A stretch of 15,411 nucleotides of DNA from Clostridia bacterium (GTDB taxonomy: Bacteria; Bacillota; Clostridia; Oscillospirales; CAG-272). The notes below the pieces were generated by a model. It did no database searches and had not been told where the DNA came from. It saw only the letters and a list, made by a program, of their open reading frames with translations. This document shows positions 1-5,863 of the stretch, one piece after another. The translations under genes were made by a program, and so were the position numbers. Numbering within the stretch: the first letter of the stretch is position 1; each line of letters opens with the position of its first letter. Location: the NCBI GenBank assembly GCA_017520365.1, contig JAFXFQ010000067.1, positions 1-15,411 on the forward strand, given 5' to 3'.

Positions 1-75
1 CCCCCACGCCCCCCAAAAAACCTTGAAAAAAGGAATATTTTTGGTTTTTTATTCTTTTTTTTTAAGTTTTTTGGA

Positions 76-109
76 GTGCAGAACCTTTTTTTCAAAAAAG
101 GTTTTGCAT
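76..109. repeat. Long AT-rich hairpin in intergenic DNA
   Basis: Positions 76-91 pair with 94-109 (two G-T wobbles), giving about 16 base pairs around a two-to-four-base turn: a GTGCAGAACC arm followed by a T run, then an A run and GGTTTTGCAT. Earlier, 14-32 holds a related AACCTT...AAAAAAGG arrangement next to a C-rich run at 1-14. The layout resembles an intergenic palindromic repeat more than a coding region; the open frame running through it on the plus strand is antisense to pgsA and looks accidental. Whether it is repeated elsewhere in the genome cannot be seen here. Confidence 0.45.
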
Positions 110-152
110 CTTCCTCACTCTTCAAACTACGATTTTTATCCACTCTTTACAA

Positions 153-180
153 GAAAAAACTCCTCCCCAAAAGGGAGGAG
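153..180 (-). terminator. Rho-independent terminator after pgsA
   Basis: Read on the minus strand, an 8-bp perfect stem CTCCTCCC/GGGAGGAG (160-167 with 173-180) with a five-base loop is followed at once by a run of six T residues (154-159). It lies 11 bases past the pgsA stop codon and would end the minus-strand cluster. Confidence 0.85.
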
Positions 181-190
181 GAGCTTTCAA

Positions 191-781
191 TCATTTCGTG
201 GGATCTATAAACTTCCAATAAGACTTGAGGTAGTCGATGCCGGACCAGAGGGTCATAACGAGCATTGCCACCATTGTCACATAGGAAAGAAGATTGCACT
301 CAAAGAAGGGAATGAGCTTTGCGATTGCAGGCTCAACAAGGACTGTTACGATGCAAACGATCTGAAGGACTGTTTTAATCTTACCGAGCCAGCTTGCCGC
401 AACAACGAGACCCTCCTTACCGCTTACAACGAGACGGAGGGAGGTCACCGCAAGCTCGCGGAACATTACGATAGCCGCCGCCCAGATGAATACGGGACGG
501 ATAGCCTCATATCTGTAGATAATTGAGAGCATTGCTCCGAAAACCATAAACTTATCTGCAAGAGGGTCCATAAACTTACCGAAATCAGTAATAAGGTTGT
601 ACTTTCTTGCAATCTTACCGTCCAGCATATCGGTAAGGCTTGTTACGATAAAGAGTGCTGCAGCGATAAGACCTGTCACCACAAGATTATCCTTGAGGAA
701 GGGAATAGGTGCCATCATCACGATCATAAAGACGGGAACGAGGCAAATACGCAGAACCGTTAATTTATTGGGTAAATTCAT
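191..781 (-). CDS. pgsA: CDP-diacylglycerol-glycerol-3-phosphate 3-phosphatidyltransferase (PgsA)
   Basis: Integral membrane enzyme that transfers a phosphatidyl group from CDP-diacylglycerol to glycerol 3-phosphate, the committed step to phosphatidylglycerol and cardiolipin. The 196-residue product carries the complete CDP-alcohol phosphotransferase signature: D51, D54-G55, A58-R59, G68, D72 and D76. It opens with the typical MNLPNKLTVLRI and has several hydrophobic segments (about 12-24, 34-50, 77-110, 130-155 and 160-185), the usual size and shape for PgsA. I chose the ATG at 781 over the one at 793 because GGAG sits about six bases upstream of it and because family members start with this sequence. 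It is the last gene of the cluster, 24 bases after the small membrane protein, and is followed by a strong terminator. The head group (glycerol 3-phosphate) is inferred from overall similarity; another CDP-alcohol transferase is possible but less likely. Confidence 0.93.
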   Translation of the reverse strand: MNLPNKLTVLRICLVPVFMIVMMAPIPFLKDNLVVTGLIAAALFIVTSLTDMLDGKIARKYNLITDFGKFMDPLADKFMVFGAMLSIIYRYEAIRPVFIWAAAIVMFRELAVTSLRLVVSGKEGLVVAASWLGKIKTVLQIVCIVTVLVEPAIAKLIPFFECNLLSYVTMVAMLVMTLWSGIDYLKSYWKFIDPTK

Positions 782-805
782 AACCTTCTCCATTCTTTCA
801 CTTTT

Positions 806-1168
806 TTATACAAAAAGTATCTTTTTAAAGTATTCTACTACAAAAAGGTCCAAAATGTCAATAAGTAAAACTGCAATAAGGGGCATCACCCACAAAATCA
901 GGGTGCGGGAAAGCTTTTTTTGCTCGTCTGTACGCTCCTCGGAGCCGTTTTTTGACACGATCTTACCCGAAAGATACGCAGAAACGGCAGGCAGGATGAT
1001 CACCGCTGCCGCATAAGCTCCCGTGCAAAGCTGATAAGGCCACACAAGGCCCGTCCGCTCGCCGAAATATATGCATGCATAATAAAGTGCCAGCATCCAT
1101 ATGAAGTTAGCTATAAGGAGTATGGTTTCTCCCGGAGCAAGAGGCTGCTTCTTTTTATTGTTACTCAT
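806..1168 (-). CDS. Small membrane protein of unknown function
   Basis: I do not recognise a family. The 120-residue product has a short Lys-rich N terminus (NNKKKQP) and three hydrophobic segments: about residues 16-32, 42-62 and 87-110. A charged loop with KNGSEERTDEQKK lies between the second and third. This fits a small three-helix inner membrane protein. The frame also opens earlier with a TTG at 1177, but the ATG at 1168 is favoured: an AAGG lies about ten bases upstream of it, inside the end of galK. Its start comes two bases after the galK TGA, so the two are probably translationally coupled, and pgsA follows after 24 bases. It may relate to envelope or lipid metabolism by position only. 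Confidence 0.75.
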   Translation of the reverse strand: MSNNKKKQPLAPGETILLIANFIWMLALYYACIYFGERTGLVWPYQLCTGAYAAAVIILPAVSAYLSGKIVSKNGSEERTDEQKKLSRTLILWVMPLIAVLLIDILDLFVVEYFKKILFV

Positions 1169-1169
1169 A

Positions 1170-2456
1170 TCAGACAAGCCTTACAGCGCCGCCATTGCGA
1201 ACCTTCAGGACGTGGCACTTTCCCTCTCCGAAGGTATTTTCCATAAACGCCTTGTATTCTCCCGTTATCTCTGTGGGAACAAAGGCCTGAACGGTACCCG
1301 CAAATCCGCCGCCGTGGACACGCCACGCGCCGCCGCGCTCCCCGAGGAACATTTCGGAAAGGCAGAGAGCAAGGGAAAGTCCCTGCTCACCTACGTTCTT
1401 TACGGTATAAACGTTCTGCAGATATCTGTAGCTTGAAAGGCCGGATTCCGTGACAAGTCGGAGGAAGGTCTTCGTATCGTTCTCGGAAAGAGCCTTTGCC
1501 TGCTTTGTTACTCTCTCATTCTCGGAAATGAAATGGAAGGCGCGGAGAAGATGTCTGTCTCCGAGCTTTTCTCTTATATCTGATGCACCTTCAAGAAGCT
1601 CTGCAAGAGTAACGTCTCTCAGGACCTCTTTCCCGAAATATGCCGCTACCGCCTTCATTTCTGCGGGAACTGAGGCGTAGTCCTCGTTAAGATCCGCATG
1701 GTTTCCACCCGTATCAGTGATGCAAAGGCTGTATCCCGCCTCAGAGAGGTCAAAGGACTGCTTCTCGATAATGGGAGAGGCAGGATCCTTGAAATCTATA
1801 TAGATAAATCCGCCCACAGCGCAGGCCATCTGGTCCATAAGTCCGCAGGGCTTACCGAAATACACGTTTTCCGCAAACTGAGCCATTTTGGCGATCTCCG
1901 TATTCTCAACGGTACCGCCGTTATAAAGATGGTTTATGATATTTCCGATCATTACCTCAAATGCAGCGGATGAAGAAAGACCCGAACCCTTCAGCACGTT
2001 GGATACGGTATATGCAACAAAGCCACCCGTCCTGAGTCCTCTGTCAAGAAATGCCCTCTCCATGCCTGCGATAATTGATGCAGACGTAAATCGCCTGCTT
2101 TCGTTTGGTGAGTCGATCTCGTCTGCCCTTACAACGTCTGCCTCAAAGCCCTCGCTCTTTACAGTGACCGTACCGTCCTCGGTGGGAGAGGCAACTGCAA
2201 TAATATCAAGGTCAACTGCTGCGCAAAGCACCTTACCCTTATTATGATCCGTATGGTTTCCGGATATCTCGCTTCTGCCGCCAACGGAGAAAAGAGAAGC
2301 CTCTCTGTCACCGTAAAGAGAAATGAAGCTTTCAATTGCTGCTGATATTCTCTCTCTTTTCTTTTCTGTATTTTCCTTTACTGCGGCGCAGTCTCTTACG
2401 AGAGCCTCATCGGCACCGCCTTCAAGCACGTATTCTTTAAGCTGTGATGCTAACAT
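1170..2456 (-). CDS. galK: Galactokinase (GHMP kinase family)
   Basis: Phosphorylates alpha-D-galactose at C1 with ATP, the entry step of the Leloir pathway in the cytoplasm. The 428-residue product shows the galactokinase signature in its clostridial form (GGRSEISGNHTDHNKG, residues 59-74), the GHMP ATP-binding motif (GSGLSSSAAFE, 157-167), the catalytic-base region CGLMDQMA with D208, and the C-terminal GHMP motif VHGGGFAGTVQAF. Length is close to the family norm, slightly long at the N terminus. The ATG at 2456 is preceded by AGGAG seven bases upstream, which decides the start against an upstream ATG lying inside ymdB. It follows ymdB by 14 bases, so co-transcription is likely. No galE, galT or sugar transporter is nearby, so this copy sits outside a gal operon. 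Another GHMP sugar kinase (for example N-acetylgalactosamine kinase) is not excluded. Confidence 0.93.
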   Translation of the reverse strand: MLASQLKEYVLEGGADEALVRDCAAVKENTEKKRERISAAIESFISLYGDREASLFSVGGRSEISGNHTDHNKGKVLCAAVDLDIIAVASPTEDGTVTVKSEGFEADVVRADEIDSPNESRRFTSASIIAGMERAFLDRGLRTGGFVAYTVSNVLKGSGLSSSAAFEVMIGNIINHLYNGGTVENTEIAKMAQFAENVYFGKPCGLMDQMACAVGGFIYIDFKDPASPIIEKQSFDLSEAGYSLCITDTGGNHADLNEDYASVPAEMKAVAAYFGKEVLRDVTLAELLEGASDIREKLGDRHLLRAFHFISENERVTKQAKALSENDTKTFLRLVTESGLSSYRYLQNVYTVKNVGEQGLSLALCLSEMFLGERGGAWRVHGGGFAGTVQAFVPTEITGEYKAFMENTFGEGKCHVLKVRNGGAVRLV

Positions 2457-2470
2457 ATTATTTCTCCTGA

Positions 2471-3253
2471 TCAGAATGAAACTGCTACTGCCTCGGTACA
2501 AAGGCCTGTTGAAGTATCGAGAGTAAAAAGAGCTCCGTGAGCTGCCGCTTCTCCCTCTGCGGGCTCGAAATACACAGGTGTGCGGACAGTAAACTTATGA
2601 ATTATGCACTCGGTCTTCACACCGAGAACCCCCGCCCCGGAGCCTGTCATGCCCAGATCGGTGATATATCCGGTTCCACCCTTGAGGACGCAGGCGTCTG
2701 CGGTCTGCACGTGGGTGTGGGTGCCGAACACAGCTCCCACTCTTCCGTCAAGATATCTTGCAAGGCACAGCTTTTCGCTGGTCGCCTCTGCGTGTATATC
2801 CACAAGACACACGTCATATCTTCCCGCATTTCTCTGCAGAATGGAATCTGCCACCTTAAATGGGCTGTCCAAGCTGTCCATAAACGTAGTGCCGAGAAGG
2901 TTAATTACCAGAACTCTCCATCCCATGCAATCTGCAATGCAGTATCCGTCTCCGGGTGCATCTGCAGGATAGTTTGCGGGGCGGATAGCCATATTGTGAT
3001 TATCAAGGTAGTCGTATACCTGCTTTTTCTTTAAGGTGTGGTTTCCGCCGGTGATAACGTCGGCACCGGCTTCAAAAAGGGCCTCTGCACTGTCGGGGGA
3101 AAGGGCGTTACCTACAGCGGAGTTTTCGCCGTTGACGATAACCATCTGAGCCCCCAGGGTATCCCTCATTCTGCGAAGCTTTCCGCCGGAAAGATACTGA
3201 ACGCCGCAAGCACCGACCACATCACCAAGTGCCAGAATCTTAATTTTTGCCAA
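2471..3253 (-). CDS. ymdB: YmdB-type metallophosphoesterase (TIGR00282 family)
   Basis: Cytoplasmic binuclear metal phosphodiesterase; the Bacillus homologue YmdB hydrolyses 2',3'-cyclic nucleotides and affects biofilm and motility decisions. The 260-residue product has the full set of metal ligands: GDVVG with D11, NGEN (41-44), GGNHT with N71-H72, DIHAEATSEK with H154, and GTHTHVQTAD with H179 and H181. Length matches the family. The start is a TTG at 3253, supported because MAKIKILALGDVVG aligns with the usual N terminus, no in-frame ATG occurs just upstream, and GAGAAG lies about six bases away. A terminator-like hairpin sits just upstream (3276-3312), so expression may depend on read-through or a weak local promoter that I could not identify. 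galK follows after 14 bases. In Bacillus ymdB lies near rny, which is absent here. Confidence 0.9.
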   Translation of the reverse strand: MAKIKILALGDVVGACGVQYLSGGKLRRMRDTLGAQMVIVNGENSAVGNALSPDSAEALFEAGADVITGGNHTLKKKQVYDYLDNHNMAIRPANYPADAPGDGYCIADCMGWRVLVINLLGTTFMDSLDSPFKVADSILQRNAGRYDVCLVDIHAEATSEKLCLARYLDGRVGAVFGTHTHVQTADACVLKGGTGYITDLGMTGSGAGVLGVKTECIIHKFTVRTPVYFEPAEGEAAAHGALFTLDTSTGLCTEAVAVSF

Positions 3254-3275
3254 AATACTTCTCGCTTTCTCTATG

Positions 3276-3312
3276 AAAAAGAGACTGCAACAAAAGCCCT
3301 TGCCGCAGTCTC
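3276..3312 (-). terminator. Terminator-like hairpin between MGS-like gene and ymdB
   Basis: On the minus strand, GAGACTGC (3305-3312) pairs perfectly with GCAGTCTC (3281-3288) across a loop of 16 bases that can itself pair partly (TTGC with GCAA). A TTTTT run (3276-3280) follows directly. It starts 6 bases after the stop codon of the methylglyoxal-synthase-like gene. It probably ends most transcripts of the MinD-like/MGS-like pair or attenuates expression of ymdB, galK and pgsA downstream. Confidence 0.7.
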
Positions 3313-3318
3313 CTACTC

Positions 3319-3753
3319 TCAGTAGTGGACTCTCTTGTTTTTATTGAGGGGGGAGGAGGGATTTACGATCTCTCTCCAGTCAAGGTCTCCGCGATCAAGG
3401 GCGCAGACTAATACCTCTGCCGTTGCAATATTGGTAGCAACGGGAACGTTCTGCATATCACACATTCTCAGAAGAGCATCGTCCTCCTCGCTGGAGAATG
3501 ATCCGGGATCGGAATTTCTGAAAAACAGCACAACGTCTATTTCGTTATAAGAAACGCGGGATGCGATCTGCTGAACACCGCCGTGGGCGCCCGAAAGAAG
3601 CTTTTCGATCTTGAGCCCGGTAGCATCAGAGATATACTTGCCCGTAATACCGGTGGAGCAAATGTTATGCTTCGCAAGTATATTACAATATGCGATACAG
3701 AACTGAGTCATTAATTCTTTCTTGGAATCGTCTGCGATAATTGCTATTTCCAT
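3319..3753 (-). CDS. Methylglyoxal synthase-like protein, catalytic residues missing
   Basis: The fold is that of methylglyoxal synthase (dihydroxyacetone phosphate to methylglyoxal plus phosphate). The 144-residue product aligns without gaps to the Escherichia coli enzyme from memory (offset 11). Phosphate-pocket residues are kept: K12, T34, G35, T37, G38, S54, G55, and the motif PVATNIATAEVL (104-115). The catalytic residues are not: the position of D71 is V60, H98 is S87, D101 is E90 and H19 is D8, and the usual FFxDP is FFRNS. It is therefore unlikely to make methylglyoxal by the known mechanism; it may bind a phosphorylated ligand as a sensor or regulator. GGAGG lies six bases before the ATG. 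It follows the MinD-like gene by 18 bases, as mgsA does near min genes in many Clostridia. A hairpin terminator follows it. Confidence 0.85.
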   Translation of the reverse strand: MEIAIIADDSKKELMTQFCIAYCNILAKHNICSTGITGKYISDATGLKIEKLLSGAHGGVQQIASRVSYNEIDVVLFFRNSDPGSFSSEEDDALLRMCDMQNVPVATNIATAEVLVCALDRGDLDWREIVNPSSPLNKNKRVHY

Positions 3754-3771
3754 AAATACCTCCCTTTATTT

Positions 3772-4626
3772 TCAGAGACAGATCTTATTTTTTAATCTTC
3801 TTAACTTTTTAATACCGTAAAACAGGGGAATGCTCTCACCGAGAAGCCTCTCGGCGATATTATAAAAGGCCATATCCGCATCGCCCTTGTCTGCGTAGAT
3901 GCCCTCATGAGTAAGCATCAAAGCATAATCATAAGGAATAACACCCGCAAGAGGAGCTCTCGCCTCATCGATGACGCCGAGCAGGCCCTTTCTGTCCTCA
4001 AGGATCACCCCGCGGGGATCAAAGGAATTGACCACAAGGCGAATATCCGAAACGCCGTATGAAGCAAGCCTCTCTGCCGTGGTCTGAGCAGAGCGAAGAG
4101 AAACGGGCATCTGGCCCGCAACCACAAGTGCCGTATCGGCAACGGCGGCGGCCACGGCGGCAGGAGAATTGACTCCCGCACCTGTATCTATTATAACGTG
4201 GTCGGCATTAACGTGCTTCGCCGCATCAAGAATTGCGTTACAAATATCCCCGCTGTCAAGAGAAAGCTCGCCAACAGTTCCGGGAGTGCAATCCCCTCCG
4301 CCTGCTGATGAGGGAAGGAGCCACATAGCACCCGCCTGCTCAACCTTGTGTCTTCTCTTTCTTCTGAAGAGAGGTCTTTTTCCCTCTCCCCCAATATCGA
4401 TAAGCACCTTTTCAACGGAGCATCTGCCAAGGCAAACGTCCTGTATCGTACCGACAACGCTGTCCTGTACCCCGAAAAGCATATCGAGGCTGGCGTTACC
4501 GAAGTCAAGGTCTGAGACCAGTACTCTTTTCCCAAGATCACGGAAAGCACGGGCAATGCCCAAAGCGGCTGTGGATTTACCGACTCCGCCCTTGGATGAG
4601 GCAATCATTATATACTTAGGTGTCAC
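3772..4626 (-). CDS. MinD/ParA-family ATPase
   Basis: A deviant Walker-A ATPase of the kind that positions the division septum, flagella or other cargo by cycling between membrane and cytoplasm. The 284-residue product has SSKGGVGKST (10-19) with the signature lysine K12, the switch I segment DLDFGNASLDMLFG (39-52), and a Walker B strand HVIIDTGAG (143-151). It ends in a basic and hydrophobic stretch (FYGIKKLRRLKNKICL) that could form a membrane-targeting amphipathic helix like that of MinD. A strongly basic insertion (KRPLFRRKRRHK, 83-94) lies between switch I and the following strand and is not usual for MinD. The start is GTG at 4626, preceded by GAGGAGGGG with about seven bases of spacing. 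No minC or minE lies in the window, so a Min role is by similarity and by the MGS-like neighbour only; FlhG-like or other MinD-family roles are open. Confidence 0.85.
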   Translation of the reverse strand: MTPKYIMIASSKGGVGKSTAALGIARAFRDLGKRVLVSDLDFGNASLDMLFGVQDSVVGTIQDVCLGRCSVEKVLIDIGGEGKRPLFRRKRRHKVEQAGAMWLLPSSAGGGDCTPGTVGELSLDSGDICNAILDAAKHVNADHVIIDTGAGVNSPAAVAAAVADTALVVAGQMPVSLRSAQTTAERLASYGVSDIRLVVNSFDPRGVILEDRKGLLGVIDEARAPLAGVIPYDYALMLTHEGIYADKGDADMAFYNIAERLLGESIPLFYGIKKLRRLKNKICL

Positions 4627-4734
4627 GGTTGCCCCTCCTCATACGTTTTTTGTAACGGAGTTATTAAAATCATGCCCTTTCACTTCTTTGTGGTTGAAAT
4701 AGAATCAGGCCCAAAAATAATTTTGCTACGTTTC

Positions 4735-4764
4735 ATTATAACATTTTAACAGTGTACAAGTCAA
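4735..4764 (-). promoter_or_regulatory. Sigma-A promoter of the MinD-like cluster
   Basis: On the minus strand, TTGACT (4759-4764) and TATAAT (4735-4740) are separated by 18 bases. The GTG start of the MinD-like gene lies roughly 100 bases downstream. The rest of the 4627-4828 gap is AT-rich, and I see no clear terminator for the upstream rhomboid gene in it, so some read-through from the comM operon is possible. Confidence 0.75.
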
Positions 4765-4828
4765 CAACCTGAACAACTTTTTATTAATTTTTTGCGTTTT
4801 ACTATGTTTTGTAACCAAAAAATCGGGG

Positions 4829-5407
4829 TTATCTTCTCTTTTTTGCCATTCTGAAGCCCATAACTATTCCGCAAAGGCCACCAACGATATGAGTAAGCTG
4901 AGAGATATTGTCACTCAAAAACATATCTAATACCTCCTGCCCCAGATATATCACAGCCACAAGGATAAGGGAAACGGGAATATTTCCTCCCCTGATGCCT
5001 GAAACGGAGGAAAGGAAAATAAGCATAAACACGATCCCCGAAGCTCCGAGAAGAGCCACCTTCGAAAAAATGGCTATGTGAACAAGACCTGTCACAAGAG
5101 CGGTAACGACAATTGCCCAAAAAAGCCTTTTGCTTGAATATCTGCTCTCCACCACGGGACCGAGAACAAGAACAAGACAGATATTACCGAGAAAATGACC
5201 GATATCCGCATGACCGAGAACGTGAGTGAAAAGGCGCACATATGTAAGCGGGTCCGTAAAGGACGAGCGGTAAACGCTGAAAAGCAACCCCTGTGCCGCA
5301 TTATTCGTTAATTAATTGACACACATGGATAGCAGACAAAGCAGGGATAAGGTCAGTATAACCGGGGAATCATACTGTATTTTGATAATAGTTCTTTTGG
5401 ATGCCAT
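4829..5407 (-). pseudogene. Rhomboid-family intramembrane serine protease, interrupted by in-frame TAA
   Basis: Rhomboids cleave membrane proteins within transmembrane helices. The long frame (from a TTG at 5287) holds the HFLGN loop (HxxxN), the catalytic GASG serine and the QLTHIVGG histidine, with five hydrophobic helices corresponding to TM2-TM6 of the rhomboid core. The missing TM1 is found upstream in the same frame: an ATG at 5407 begins MASKRTIIKIQYDSPVILT and continues into SLLCLLSMCVN, then a TAA at 5312-5314, then LTNNAAQG directly into LLFSVYRSS. Reading through the TAA gives a full 192-residue rhomboid with S123 and H173. The TTG at 5287 has GGGG touching it rather than at useful spacing, and no good restart codon is visible. 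It is most likely a nonsense-mutated gene or a sequencing error; a five-helix product from a non-ATG start is the alternative. It follows the SecB-like gene by 11 bases. Confidence 0.75.
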
Positions 5408-5418
5408 ACAGATCACTT

Positions 5419-5844
5419 TTATTCCTGTGCGGGTGCAGGCACGGGGGAAGCAGGTGTCACCAAGGGATTCTGTCCTCCTGCAGCGGTGATCTGTGCGATC
5501 ATAAGCGAGGTGCGTGACATAAGCGCCGTCAGAAGATGGGGGCAGCTGTTTCTGAACTCACCTGCGATATCGGTGCTCTTCCAATCCACCTCACCTGCGG
5601 TGGAGGCATCGAAGATCATCATCATACTGAAGGTAACTGAAAGGGAAAAGATTCCCTCAGGATCAAAATTGACTGCACGGTTAAAGTTTATCTTAACGCC
5701 GTTTTTGAGAAGCTGTGCCACGATGGTGTCCTTTACCCCAAGCTTCACCTGGGTGATCTTGCCCTCGGGCTTTACAGTCTCATAGCTGATATTCTCAAGA
5801 TGAATCTTTTTTTCGTGAAGAAAGTATCTTTCAAAATTTTCCAT
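5419..5844 (-). CDS. SecB-like protein
   Basis: The 141-residue product resembles the SecB fold. An early strand IHLENISYET (14-23) matches the position of the Escherichia coli segment KDISFEAP. Strands around IFSLSVTFSMMMIFD (65-79) and a helix beginning NSCPHLLTALMSRTSLM (99-115) match the SecB helix that begins CPNILFPYAR. ITAAGGQNPLVTP (119-131) then sits where SecB has its gly-rich turn and LAPVNF. The tail is Pro/Ala-rich. SecB holds preproteins unfolded for export or, in toxin-linked versions, controls a toxin; no toxin-antitoxin pair is evident here. The ATG at 5844 is chosen because AAAGG lies nine bases upstream; longer versions overlap the end of comM. It sits 19 bases after comM and 11 bases before the rhomboid frame. 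The assignment is by pattern, without a search. Confidence 0.6.
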   Translation of the reverse strand: MENFERYFLHEKKIHLENISYETVKPEGKITQVKLGVKDTIVAQLLKNGVKINFNRAVNFDPEGIFSLSVTFSMMMIFDASTAGEVDWKSTDIAGEFRNSCPHLLTALMSRTSLMIAQITAAGGQNPLVTPASPVPAPAQE

Positions 5845-5863
5845 TTTAAACATCCTTTGCTTT

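Noticed and set aside
23..526. 167-codon plus-strand frame over the left edge and pgsA
   Set aside because: It begins in T-rich intergenic DNA and then runs antisense to a clearly real gene.
5312..5314. TAA in the rhomboid read as a recoded sense codon or evidence of an alternative code
   Set aside because: All other genes in the window end normally at TAA or TGA, so a point mutation or sequencing error is simpler.
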